Source of the DNA: Thermohalobaculum sp039513195
GTDB lineage: Bacteria; Pseudomonadota; Alphaproteobacteria; Rhodobacterales; Rhodobacteraceae
DNA length: 64,000 bases
Assembly (NCBI GenBank): GCA_039513195.1
Contig: JBCCRM010000017.1
Location: 41,421 to 105,420, forward strand
Reading direction: 5' to 3'
Part shown: one piece after another, positions 1-8,557 of the stretch
Position numbering within the stretch: the stretch's first letter is position 1
How the letters are laid out: each line of letters opens with the position of its first letter
The notes under the pieces: generated by a model
What the model was told of the DNA's origin: nothing
Databases searched by the model: none
The model's input: the letters and a program-made list of their open reading frames with translations, nothing else
Made by a program: the position numbers and the translations under genes

Positions 1-1772
1 CTGGCATCGCCTTGATCCCGCTCACGGGCGTGGCTACGTCGCTCGGCGTGCGCGGCGTAGCGAGCAACACGGTCCTTGGCTTGGGGATTGGTGGCGCAGG
101 CGCCGCAATCGGGGCCAATTTCCTAACGGACACGCCGCGGCAGACGATCTACGGGCTTGGTGCACGATCGGTGACGTGCGTTATGGACGCCTATGGGCCC
201 CTCATCTCGGCTAACGCTCTAGCTAAGAACAGCCTGCCTAATCCAGATCGTGAAGCGCTGCCGGAGGTTGATCCCGGCACCGCAGCGATGGCTATCCTGA
301 TCGCGCAGTTGACTACGCAGTCGGACGAACTTGATGCTAGCCTGCGCACCACGGGCGCGACGGCGGAGGACATCCAAAGATCAATCGTAGCGCAGGCGGC
401 AGTGAAGGCTCTGGAGGACGCCAACGCAGTGTTGGACGAGAGCCGGCAGGCCCTCGCACTAATGCAGAGCACTGGGTTTGCGCTGTTCTCGGCGCTGCAG
501 GTCGTTGAGGACGAGATCAACCTGCAGGTGGTAGCGACCCAAGCGTCGCCGCAGGCATTGCTAGCAGGGCTCACAACCCAGCTTCGCTCGGGCGCCGTCC
601 TGATCGCCCCGGGCCTGTCAGAGCGCTTCACGCCCACCGAGGGTGTTAGCAGTGGTCTGACACTCGAAGCTCTCAATGATCAACTTCGAGGCCGACTCGG
701 CACCACCGTGCGCGATGTGCGCCGTGCGACCGCCACGCTGCAGGCGATCGTCGACCTTCTTGATGACGGACCTACGCCGGAGAGCGTGGCCGCCTGCGTC
801 ACGAAGGACGCCTTCGCCGACCTGACGCGGTTCGGCGTTATCCCCGCCAAGCTGACACTGGCCAAGGGCGCGAACGGCACCGTGTCCATCGGCGGCGGAA
901 AACCACCCTTTGGCGTTGAGTTCGTCGGTGCGACGCCGACAGGTGTGACGGCCGAGCTGCAGCAAATGCCGTTCACAGACAAGTACTCGGTCCGCGTTAG
1001 CGTCAGCGCTGAGGCCTCGGAGGGCGAGTTTTCCCTGCTCGTCTCCGACGACCAGGGCCAACGCAAGCAGGTGGCACTTACGGTCGGTGCAGCTCAGAGC
1101 GGCGGTGGCCCGAATACGGGAGGTACTGATCCCGGTCGCACTATCTCGCCGTGTACCGACGGCGGTAGCGGCGACCAGACCGTCTGCTCACTCCAGGCAA
1201 ACCTCAATCGCCTGCTGGCGGACGAGGACGGCTTCGAGCCGCTGAGTGAAGACGGCGTGATCGGCGCAAAGACGGTTGCTGCTGTGGTCATCTTTCTACA
1301 GCTGCATGACGCCGAGCGCTCAGCAGCCGACGTGGAGGCATACATCAAGACCGATGCTGGCCTCCGGGACATCAGTACGGCGGCCGCCAACAATCGGGCG
1401 CCCGCGGGACCGGTGCCGGGGACCGAGGCGCCTGCAGGCGGGCGAGAGGACCAGGTAGATGAAGGCGGGAACGATCAGGCAGGAGATGGCGACACTGCGG
1501 ATGGCCGGACGCCACAACCGGCCGGTATCAGCCCGGATGAGCAGCAGCTTGCGAAGGACCTGATCGAAGCAAAGTGCGTACGCCAACCCGACAATTTCCC
1601 GACAACCGAAGAGGCAATAAATCAGCTAACGGACGAAGCGTCCCGTGCGATCTCCCAGATGCATCCATCCTTCATCGACGACAACAATGTCCCTACGATC
1701 GGGGGCGCGCCTGCCATGAGCTTCGCTCAGCTAAGGAAGTTCTTAGACGACGGTCTGAAATGCGAGGTCTGA
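1..1772 (+). CDS. Unknown envelope protein with peptidoglycan-binding-like segment (5' partial)
   Basis: The reading frame is open to the left edge (first full codon at position 3), so the true start is probably outside the window; a TTG at 12 would give 586 residues. Numbered from that TTG, the visible protein has a glycine/alanine-rich hydrophobic start, a long helical region (about 80-270), a beta-rich stretch (about 283-361) that looks like an Ig-like domain, and a segment near 390-435 with the pattern of a peptidoglycan-binding-1 domain (CSLQANLNRLL, then EDGVIGAKTV). A low-complexity Gly/Asp/Pro linker and a Cys-containing C-terminus follow. I do not recognise the family. It lies 22 bases before a membrane protein that also has a peptidoglycan-binding-like segment, so the two probably act together at the envelope. 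That is inference from domains and spacing only. Confidence 0.75.
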   Translation, partial: GIALIPLTGVATSLGVRGVASNTVLGLGIGGAGAAIGANFLTDTPRQTIYGLGARSVTCVMDAYGPLISANALAKNSLPNPDREALPEVDPGTAAMAILIAQLTTQSDELDASLRTTGATAEDIQRSIVAQAAVKALEDANAVLDESRQALALMQSTGFALFSALQVVEDEINLQVVATQASPQALLAGLTTQLRSGAVLIAPGLSERFTPTEGVSSGLTLEALNDQLRGRLGTTVRDVRRATATLQAIVDLLDDGPTPESVAACVTKDAFADLTRFGVIPAKLTLAKGANGTVSIGGGKPPFGVEFVGATPTGVTAELQQMPFTDKYSVRVSVSAEASEGEFSLLVSDDQGQRKQVALTVGAAQSGGGPNTGGTDPGRTISPCTDGGSGDQTVCSLQANLNRLLADEDGFEPLSEDGVIGAKTVAAVVIFLQLHDAERSAADVEAYIKTDAGLRDISTAAANNRAPAGPVPGTEAPAGGREDQVDEGGNDQAGDGDTADGRTPQPAGISPDEQQLAKDLIEAKCVRQPDNFPTTEEAINQLTDEASRAISQMHPSFIDDNNVPTIGGAPAMSFAQLRKFLDDGLKCEV

Positions 1773-1794
1773 GGCTAGCTGGGGGACAAGTCCC

Positions 1795-2982
1795 ATGAGC
1801 GTGACGGAACGTGACTGCATCGCCGAGGCGCGCGCCCTGCTTCACTACGGCTGCGAACAGGGATTGCTGTCCGGCACCAACCGGTCCGAGAGCGAGGCCC
1901 TGCATGTCGACCTGGTGGTCCCGCTCACTGAGGCGATCGAACGCGCAGAGGCTTTCCCGGGCTCGTTCGCGGACGAAGTTGCGCTCCTCTCTCAGTATGC
2001 GAGGCTGCGCCGCATCACCGGCAATGTATCGGGTCGTTCGATCCTCGACAGCGCCAACGCCTTCACCGAACTGAGTCGGATCGTTCTTGTTACGTTCGCT
2101 ACCGGCTTAGTCACGGCTGTCAGCATCGCTAAACTGACGTTTAGTTCGGTCGCCGCGTCAGGGAGCCTATTGCCATACATGGCGGTAGCGGCAGGCGGTG
2201 CGTTCGGTTCCTCACTTTTCCTCTTGAAGCGAATTTACGACCTTGTGCGCGTACAAGGCTTCTTAAAGCGCGAATTCTCTTCTGTTTACAGCCGTGTCGC
2301 GCTGGGTGCAGCCCTCGCGCTAACCTTCTTCCTGCTGTTCGACACTACCTCTGGGCAAGCCAACAAGACGCTCGCGTTCGATACCCGCTGGGGTGCCTAT
2401 GCGATCATCATTGGGTTGTCGATCAAAGTATTTTACGGCGTGCTCGAGAGTATTGTCGAAATGCTGGCAGATCGCTTTCGGCTCAGCATGACGAAGACCT
2501 TGCGAAAGGAGGATGCGCTTGCGACGCGGCGACCCGAAGCGATCGTTCAGACACCCACCAAGCCAGTACCGGATACGCCTGTTAGCCGTCTTCAAAACCG
2601 TCTCATCGCCTACGGCCGGCTCGTTGCCCCCGCGACAGGCATCTTGGACGATGAAACCGTGCAGGCGGCGTCGGAACTCGTCGGAATCGAGCCGCCGACC
2701 TCTATCAAGGACTTCGACACGGAAACCGTGCTCGCGCTGCTCGACGGGATCGATGGAGAGGGCAGGCTGTCGGGGGTGGCGCTCGAACGCACCGAGGATC
2801 ATGAGGTAGTCGCCGCTTGGCTGACCAAGCACGGCTACGCCGACCTATCGCCTGAATCGCCGGACCTTGTCAGGGCGCTGGAGGACGTGCTGATCGACCT
2901 GCCGAGCGCGGTGGTAGAGAAGTTTGGGAACCGAAGCCTGACGGAGGTGGCGGCGGCAATCCGCAGCGGCGAGATCTCCTAA
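1795..2982 (+). CDS. Unknown four-helix membrane protein with peptidoglycan-binding-like C-terminus
   Basis: This 395-residue protein starts at an ATG preceded by GGGGGA. Four hydrophobic segments are visible at about 94-111, 124-144, 166-184 and 199-218, giving an N-terminal cytoplasmic or periplasmic region of about 90 residues, a membrane core and a C-terminal soluble half. The C-terminal half contains VSRLQNRLIAYG followed by TGILDDETVQAA (about 263-292), the helix-loop-helix pattern of peptidoglycan-binding-1 domains, and a looser second copy ending near residue 390. It follows the preceding gene by 22 bases and is probably co-transcribed with it. No enzymatic motif is seen. The shared domain type and the neighbouring Gabija genes make an accessory envelope or defence role possible, but nothing in the sequence proves it. 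Confidence 0.8.
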   Translation: MSVTERDCIAEARALLHYGCEQGLLSGTNRSESEALHVDLVVPLTEAIERAEAFPGSFADEVALLSQYARLRRITGNVSGRSILDSANAFTELSRIVLVTFATGLVTAVSIAKLTFSSVAASGSLLPYMAVAAGGAFGSSLFLLKRIYDLVRVQGFLKREFSSVYSRVALGAALALTFFLLFDTTSGQANKTLAFDTRWGAYAIIIGLSIKVFYGVLESIVEMLADRFRLSMTKTLRKEDALATRRPEAIVQTPTKPVPDTPVSRLQNRLIAYGRLVAPATGILDDETVQAASELVGIEPPTSIKDFDTETVLALLDGIDGEGRLSGVALERTEDHEVVAAWLTKHGYADLSPESPDLVRALEDVLIDLPSAVVEKFGNRSLTEVAAAIRSGEIS

Positions 2983-3778
2983 GCGGGTGCTAGCGACTCT
3001 TCAACGAGCGCAAGGTTCCGGTAGAGCCGTCGCGGTTGGTCCGCATTGATGCCGAAGCTCTCTTGCTCATGCGGAGCACCCGGGCTGGCAAGGGAGACAA
3101 CCGGCGAAGGTGGTTCCTCACATCCTGGCACCGCGGCACCCACATTGAAGTCCCAGCAATCCTAGGACATCGCCGTGATGATGATCTACGACCTATCGGT
3201 CTTCTAGTTCCAATCGAGATCGCTGACGTCTATCGGTCTGTAGGCCACGGGTTCGCGGCTCTTTGCAGTATCAAGCAGTTCGCTGAACGTTGCTTGGTTT
3301 CCGCCCAAATCGGTGGGGGCCAAGGCCGATTTCTGGAAGCCGCGGAGGCGACGGCTCGGGCCGCCACTGGGTCCGATAAAGGTCGTCCCGCGCCTTGCCC
3401 TAGGTCCGCTTTCGTCACATAGCGCCCGCAACTTGGGCGGGCGTAGCGGCCAGATGGGCTCGCTCCGGTCATGCTCCGCAGCGCCGCATCGGCGAGTTGT
3501 CGGGTGAGCTTAATCAACCCGAGCAGCCCTTAGCTGCCATTCATGGCGCTTGCAGCCGACAGCCGGTCTGAAGCGCCCGCGGAGCAGCAGCTATCGGCGT
3601 TAGATCATGGAATGCGAACACTGGCATAGCACGGCAGCCGAAGCGGGATTACTCAACGTATGACGTTTGACCCGTTCCCGCCATTTGCGTCATCCGACCT
3701 TCGTTCTGCGCAGCGGGGCAAAGTCAACCATCCCTCATATCCGCTTCGGCACCAAGGCAGCCACATAGAGGCGAGCAT
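2983..3778. other. Gene-poor region between the envelope module and gajB
   Basis: About 800 bases with no convincing gene. The longest plus-strand frame here (an open stretch from 2994, first ATG or GTG near 3036, ending 3422) has no ribosome site and no family resemblance I can name. Several overlapping frames of similar length occur on both strands, as expected from GC-rich non-coding DNA. It separates the plus-strand envelope pair from the minus-strand Gabija pair, which end towards each other across it, so it must hold the ends of both transcripts. It may contain decayed remnants of an older insertion. Confidence 0.5.
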
Positions 3779-5047
3779 TCAGGCGAACGGCGCGGCAGCA
3801 AGAATGTTCTGACCCTGGACGATGACACTGCACCATCGCTTCGCCCGGGTGATCGCGTTGTACAGCAGGCGTCGCTTGTGTTCAGCGTCACCGCCCACCT
3901 GATACGGCCAGATTACCACGACGCCCTCGAATTCCCTGTTCTTGGCCTGCTGTACCGTCATCGCCGTCAGTTGATGCGACGCGCTACCACCATGCTGACG
4001 TCGCAGTGAGACCTGCCGCGTAATGACTTGCTCGACCTCCGCACGGGTAAAAGCTTCCCGGCCGCACGCGTGAACTTGATTCTCGACCCACGACAATGTC
4101 GCATGCACGGGCCCGTTCCGCGGGATCGCCCGCAGCGCAGCGCACACAGCCGCCGAAGGCGCATCGGCCTCAAGATCAAGACCTGCGATGATGGCCTGCG
4201 CCTCGTCGCGGTCGTTACCTTCCCAGTGGACTGTGTAAGGCCCGTTTTGATGTTTGCCGCACGGCCCTTGAGCAAGCCGGGCCACAACGGAATTGGCAAA
4301 CCCGCCTTGCACCGCCGGTGTTATCACCGCGACATCTCCGCCCCGCCGCCAGGCAATGGCATTGGCGAGCAACGTCGCGGCGAGTGGCACACTGACTCCT
4401 GGCCGCAGCAGCTTGAATCCGGCGCCATTGACTGGCGCATTGCCCGCGCGGATCGCGGTCGCTGCCGCCAGCAGTCCCGGCGAATTCGTGCGGCGTACCT
4501 GCACCAATGTCTCCGGTTCTGCGTCCTGTTGTAGCCATTCTACGAGCGGATTGGGACGAAGCGCCTGATCCAGACACTGGAACTCGTCGGCGGCAATCAG
4601 CACATGGACGGCGCCCGCGAGCGCCTTGAGCATGCGTAGACGCTCGGGCCTGAGATCCTGACCTTCATCGACGAGCACGATCGGGAAACTCACCGCGACC
4701 CAAGCACAAACTTGCGGCTGCTCCAGCAGAAATCCGGCTGCGTCGCAGACGCGATCGAACTCGCCCTCAGTAGCAGGAGCAATGGCGAGCGCGCCTGCTA
4801 ACCCCCGCCACCGGAGATAGATGCGCCACGCAAAGGCATCGATCGTGCAGCATTCCACGCGTCCGCGAAGGTTGTCGACCGAGCGCAGCCGCTCGGACAG
4901 GCGCCGCCGTGACCCGTGCATGAAGGTGAGCGCGAGAACCCGCTGCCCGTCGGCCAGCGGGTGGGTCTCAAGACGTTCAGCCAGCATTGCCATGAGCCGA
5001 TATGTCTTCCCGCACCCGGCACCGCCTTCGACAGCTTGGATAGTCAC
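3779..5047 (-). CDS. gajB: Gabija-type UvrD-like helicase GajB
   Basis: This 422-residue superfamily 1 helicase-like protein shows Walker A GGAGCGKT (8-15), motif II DEGQD (127-131), a motif III-like ADEFQ (153-157), a motif V-like TVQQAKNREFEG (364-375) and motif VI RRLLYNAITRAK (392-403). It starts with GTG and overlaps the stop of the upstream OLD-family nuclease gene by 4 bases (GTGA), so the two are translationally coupled. An OLD nuclease followed directly by a UvrD-like protein is the established layout of the Gabija anti-phage system, in which GajB joins GajA in a DNA-sensing and DNA-cleaving complex. The protein is somewhat short for a full UvrD helicase, as GajB proteins are. Function is inferred from motifs and gene order; a class 2 OLD/helicase pair outside strict Gabija is the main alternative. 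Confidence 0.82.
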   Translation of the reverse strand: MTIQAVEGGAGCGKTYRLMAMLAERLETHPLADGQRVLALTFMHGSRRRLSERLRSVDNLRGRVECCTIDAFAWRIYLRWRGLAGALAIAPATEGEFDRVCDAAGFLLEQPQVCAWVAVSFPIVLVDEGQDLRPERLRMLKALAGAVHVLIAADEFQCLDQALRPNPLVEWLQQDAEPETLVQVRRTNSPGLLAAATAIRAGNAPVNGAGFKLLRPGVSVPLAATLLANAIAWRRGGDVAVITPAVQGGFANSVVARLAQGPCGKHQNGPYTVHWEGNDRDEAQAIIAGLDLEADAPSAAVCAALRAIPRNGPVHATLSWVENQVHACGREAFTRAEVEQVITRQVSLRRQHGGSASHQLTAMTVQQAKNREFEGVVVIWPYQVGGDAEHKRRLLYNAITRAKRWCSVIVQGQNILAAAPFA

Positions 5048-6858
5048 GGCGTGAAGACCTTGATCGCCGGATGGTTCGCGTCCGCCACGAACAGTGGATT
5101 GTCGGTACCCTCGGCGACTTCCGTGATAGCGTTGAGGAGCGATCGCGCTCGCTCACAGCATGCGTCGTTTGCGCCGATCGCCCAGGCAATCGCCTCGTAG
5201 CTCGAACTGTCCTTCTTAAGCCCTCCCGTCGCGCGCACCTCGTTCTTTAGGCGCGCGACGAGGTCGGCGACGTTTGCAGGAGGATTGTCGATCGAGACGG
5301 TCGGCAGGCAGGCGGCCGCGTCGGCATCGATGATCCATCCGATCACATCCTCGAGCATCTGGCCGGCGGCCCAGCGCAGGATGATTCCCGAATTCGGAGC
5401 GCCGGCTGCGGCGAGCGCGTTGGCGTAGCCTACGCCCTCGGCGTCGCCATCGACCAGCGCGACTACGCGCGGGTGAAGCGGCGACATGGCCGCTGCGGTG
5501 CGCACAACAGACCCATCATGGGTCGGAATCACGCCGACAAAGGCGTCAAACCGGCATTCACCGGCCGCTGCCCAACTCTGATGTAGGTCGACGGCTCGGA
5601 CAAGAAGACCCAGCCATTCATAGTCCGTCCTGCCTTCGGGGATCAGCACGAATTCGTGCATGATCGCTGCGATCGTCTCGACGCGGTTCACCTGGAACAG
5701 CTTGCGGACGCTGTTAGGCGTGTCAGCGGGCAAGGTCGACTGCAGCAGCGGCACCGAAGTGAGGACGCCGCCTTCGTTGCGCAGCACCGCGACCCCACTC
5801 GGGTCCGCCAGCGCAGCGACCATCGGCGAGTGGGTGGAGACCAGAGTCTGGCGCGATAGTGACTGGATGCGATGCACGAGCCGACGCTGCAGTGCCGGGG
5901 GGACATGCAGTTCGGGCTCTTCCAGTGCCATCCAAAAATTCTCTTCCGCCTCGGCACGCAGCCGTCCGAATTGCAGAAGCAACAGAAGATGTTGGAGTGA
6001 CAAAAGCCCGCTGCCATGACGTTTGGCGGGTAGCGGTAGGTCCGCCTCGTTGTACGAATAGTGGGACACAACGGACGCGAGAAGCCCCTCGGAATCGGTG
6101 GGTGTCACGCGCAGATGCAGTGTTGGATTAGTTCGGAAAAAGCCGCGCAGTTCCTGATTGAGCTGGTCGACAATCGGCGAGAGCCGTTCGTCCTGCTCGA
6201 GCCTCTCTGCCGGCGCGCGCAGTCGATCGCGTTCGGCAAGAACTGATTCCGAAGGCTGGCCGTCGCCGGCGGCGACAACGCGTCGGAAGAGCTCGGAGCC
6301 GAAAGACACTGTCCGATCCCAGGTCCTCGCGGCAGGTACGAAGAAGAAGCCAAATTCGCGGATCAAGCGGGCGGGAAGCAGGGTCGCCGTCTCATCGTCG
6401 AATACATCTCCGACACTGTCGTCGTCGTGGAAGTATCGCAACGCCTCCACTTCGAGCGACGGCCGATGGAACCGCGCCGAGAAGGCGATCTGGCAGGCGA
6501 GCCTCCATGCCGGATCGGTACGCACAGGATGAACGGTGCCGGTCGCCGCGTTCCACCACCTAACGATGCCCCGGTCGTCGCGGAACCATCCTGGATGCTG
6601 GGTCGGATCGTCGCCCTGGAATCCGATCACCGTTGCGGTCAGTCGGATGCGATCTGCTGGCTGCGGATTGCTGCCATGAAAATCATGTTCGGTCAGCTGG
6701 CGGATCATCCGGTCGCGGCCAAACAGCAGGGCCAGCGCCTCGATGACAGTAGTCTTTCCGCAGTTATTCGCACCGACCAGCACCGTGTGAGCTGAGAAAC
6801 GGATAATGCCGTTCCGTACGCCCCGGAAATTCTGAATCTGTAAATTGGCGATCTCCAT
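5044..6858 (-). CDS. gajA: Gabija-type OLD-family ATP-dependent endonuclease GajA
   Basis: The 604-residue product begins MEIANLQIQNFRG, the usual start of OLD/RecF-like ATPases. It has Walker A GANNCGKTT (29-37), a signature-like GSGLLSLQHL (282-291), Walker B with WMALEEPELH (309-318) and the switch histidine in STHSP (341-345). A C-terminal TOPRIM nuclease domain follows, with the acidic IPEGRTD (406-412) and VDGDAEG (469-475). This is the class 2 OLD architecture of GajA, which cuts DNA at specific sites and is held in check by nucleotides in the characterised system. The frame stays open upstream to 7170, but those extra 104 residues are low in family character. The ATG at 6858 follows GGGG at a suitable distance and matches the family start, so I chose it. 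Together with gajB it forms an apparently complete two-gene defence system. Confidence 0.85.
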   Translation of the reverse strand: MEIANLQIQNFRGVRNGIIRFSAHTVLVGANNCGKTTVIEALALLFGRDRMIRQLTEHDFHGSNPQPADRIRLTATVIGFQGDDPTQHPGWFRDDRGIVRWWNAATGTVHPVRTDPAWRLACQIAFSARFHRPSLEVEALRYFHDDDSVGDVFDDETATLLPARLIREFGFFFVPAARTWDRTVSFGSELFRRVVAAGDGQPSESVLAERDRLRAPAERLEQDERLSPIVDQLNQELRGFFRTNPTLHLRVTPTDSEGLLASVVSHYSYNEADLPLPAKRHGSGLLSLQHLLLLLQFGRLRAEAEENFWMALEEPELHVPPALQRRLVHRIQSLSRQTLVSTHSPMVAALADPSGVAVLRNEGGVLTSVPLLQSTLPADTPNSVRKLFQVNRVETIAAIMHEFVLIPEGRTDYEWLGLLVRAVDLHQSWAAAGECRFDAFVGVIPTHDGSVVRTAAAMSPLHPRVVALVDGDAEGVGYANALAAAGAPNSGIILRWAAGQMLEDVIGWIIDADAAACLPTVSIDNPPANVADLVARLKNEVRATGGLKKDSSSYEAIAWAIGANDACCERARSLLNAITEVAEGTDNPLFVADANHPAIKVFTP

Positions 6859-7107
6859 GGTACCCCATTTATCAGTTTGATCGCGAACGGAGACGTTCCA
6901 AGATGTCAGCAAGAGATTAGTCGGTCGCGATGCATGGTCATACTCAGCGTCTTGCTGCTGAGGATCGAAATAAGCTTCTTGCTGGTCGCCTTGGTAGCAG
7001 ACCAGTAAATGGCGGCTTTCGACCTTGATCCATACCTCGCCGAACGGCCGGCTTCGCGCATTGCCGCCGTTCATGCAGGCTACAGACAATGGCCGCGTTC
7101 CGCCCCG

Positions 7108-7269
7108 TGTGCCCCACCTTCCCTGTTGCCCGATGCGGTCCGGGGATGCACTTTTAGTCCCCAGACGCATGGTGCGTCGCCTCTGACGAGGGATTGAGCC
7201 GAGATTGAACGGTCGAAAAGCCGCTTCAAGTCAAGATCTTGAGCCGCCGGTAGGCGGATCGCACGTCGC
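7108..7269 (-). repeat. 162-bp dispersed repeat, copy A
   Basis: Read on the minus strand from 7269 to 7108, this segment aligns with 63410-63571 on the plus strand over 162 bases without a single gap. I counted 121 identical positions (about 75%), and transitions outnumber transversions (29 to 12). The copies are therefore inverted relative to each other. Short hairpins occur in both, for example around GACGCA and TGCGTC. In this copy the 3' end points to gajA, 249 bases further on; core genes lie on the 5' side. The lack of gaps at this divergence suggests constraint on length, as for a structured RNA, a protein-binding site or a short coding region. I do not recognise the family. Confidence 0.8.
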
Positions 7270-7276
7270 GCAGCGA

Positions 7277-7305
7277 TGTGCATAAGGTGTGCATGCGATG
7301 TGCAT
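7277..7305 (+). repeat. Three TGTGCAT direct repeats at 11-bp spacing
   Basis: The heptamer TGTGCAT occurs at 7277-7283, 7288-7294 and 7299-7305, each start exactly 11 bases after the last, which is about one helical turn. The array lies 8 bases from the 5' edge of repeat copy A and on the opposite side from gajA. Regular phasing on one DNA face suggests cooperative protein binding, either an operator or an iteron-like site. No partner gene is identified. Confidence 0.55.
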
Positions 7306-7439
7306 TGGGAAAAACGCGGCACGCCAGCAGGTTGCGCCGCCGTCTTTGGGCAAGCGCCTTGGCAGGGCCTGTCACACGCTCTGCGGGTATGCCGGCCCGT
7401 CAGCACCCCAGCGTGTCGCCGGGTCCGTGGGCGGAGCTG

Positions 7440-8402
7440 TCATCGCTCGCGGCCGGTCACCTGCACTTCATAGCCCGGCTCCTCCGGCTCGTCGTCCACC
7501 ATCTCCGGCGGGAAGCCTGGGGCGAGGATGGGCTGGCCCGTGACCTCCTCCAGCCGCCTAATGATGTTGGGAGAAAGCTCCCGCGGCCCGAACCGGTCGA
7601 TGCCGTCGCGAAAGATCTTGCAGAGCAGCGGCGAGACCTCAAGCGGTATCGCATGCTTCTGCGCGATAGCGTCGAACAACCCGATATCCTTCAGCACAAG
7701 ATCCATGGTGAAGCTGATGTCGCGCGACCCGTTGAGGATTACCTGACCCTCCGTCTCATGCACGAACGAGTTGCCGGAGGAGATGCGGATCGCCTCATAG
7801 GTTGTGTTGAGGTCCATCCCTTCAGCTTTTGCGGTCACAAGCGCCTCGCAAACCGTCACCAGATTGGCCGTGGCGAGGTAGTTTGTTAACACCTTAAGGA
7901 TCGAGGCGGAGCCGACCTTGCCGGTATGCAGGATTCGCCGGCCCATGGATTTCAGGACCGGCAGGGCTGCCTCGAACGTCTCCCGGTCGCAGCCGGCGAA
8001 AATGGCGATGTTGCCGGTCGCCGCCCGGTGGCACCCGCCGGAGACCGGGCAGTCGATGGCCCGTGCCCCCTTCGCCCGGACCAGCGCTGCCATGCGCTCA
8101 ACCTCATCAGCGTCGGTGGTCGACATCTCGGCCCAGATCTTGCCGGCCGATAGACCTGCGAGGATTCCGTCCTCCGCCTCCATCACCGCAGCGCAGGCGG
8201 CAGGGCTCGGCAGGCAAGTTATTGTCATCTCGCAGCTTTCCGCTATGGCGCGGGGGCTCTGTCCCCACCCTGCACCGCGGTCCAGGAAGGGCTGCGCCGC
8301 CGCCCGGTCGAGATCGCGGACCACCAGATCATGCCCGTTCCGCAACAGCGAGCCCGCCAGCTTGCCCCCGACATTGCCGAGCCCTATAAAGCCGATCTTC
8401 AT
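7440..8402 (-). CDS. 3-hydroxyisobutyrate dehydrogenase-like NAD(P)-dependent oxidoreductase
   Basis: This 320-residue protein belongs to the beta-hydroxyacid dehydrogenase family. It opens with MKIGFIGLGNVGG, the Rossmann dinucleotide site; DCPVSGG near residue 128 is the substrate-binding loop, and a lysine in the segment ILKVLTNYL is at the place of the family's catalytic lysine. The frame extends ten codons further upstream, but the ATG at 8402 has GGGGAGAGG just before it and matches the family start. Members oxidise hydroxy acids such as 3-hydroxyisobutyrate, tartronate semialdehyde or related compounds; the substrate cannot be read from the sequence. It is divergent from the CocE-type hydrolase gene at 8558, so both may be controlled from the 155-base gap between them. 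Confidence 0.88.
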   Translation of the reverse strand: MKIGFIGLGNVGGKLAGSLLRNGHDLVVRDLDRAAAQPFLDRGAGWGQSPRAIAESCEMTITCLPSPAACAAVMEAEDGILAGLSAGKIWAEMSTTDADEVERMAALVRAKGARAIDCPVSGGCHRAATGNIAIFAGCDRETFEAALPVLKSMGRRILHTGKVGSASILKVLTNYLATANLVTVCEALVTAKAEGMDLNTTYEAIRISSGNSFVHETEGQVILNGSRDISFTMDLVLKDIGLFDAIAQKHAIPLEVSPLLCKIFRDGIDRFGPRELSPNIIRRLEEVTGQPILAPGFPPEMVDDEPEEPGYEVQVTGRER

Positions 8403-8557
8403 GCGCCTCTCCCCTTTCGCCGCAGCACCCAACTTGGCGGCCCGGCGTCTGGACTGCCCGCCCGCAACGACCCATTGCTGGCCCGTTCGCGACGCCCATG
8501 GACGGGGGCACCGGGCTCGCCCATGGTGGGGCCCTCGCCAGCCCAGGAGCCTCGCCT

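Larger units (their letters stand above)
6859..7439. other. Intergenic region upstream of gajA
   Basis: This 581-base stretch separates gajA from the first core-type gene, whose stop faces it. It contains the 162-bp repeat (copy A), three TGTGCAT heptamers, and about 250 bases between the repeat and the gajA start that must hold the gajA promoter and leader. No additional protein gene is convincing. The minus-strand frame at 7080-7406 and the 5' extension of gajA to 7170 both run through the repeat and look like chance openness. Confidence 0.5.

Noticed and set aside
3036..3422. 128-codon plus-strand frame as a possible gene
   Set aside because: No ribosome site, no recognisable domain, and overlapping frames of similar length on the other strand.
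6859..7170. N-terminal extension of gajA by 104 residues
   Set aside because: The extension crosses repeat copy A and has no similarity to OLD proteins, while the ATG at 6858 gives the typical family start with a G-rich ribosome site.
7080..7406. Minus-strand frame through repeat copy A, open also in copy B
   Set aside because: Openness in both copies was tempting, but substitutions do not concentrate at third positions, and copy B has a stop where copy A does not.
1..7439. Prophage or integrative element at the left edge
   Set aside because: No integrase, capsid, terminase or conjugation gene is visible, so only accessory character can be claimed.
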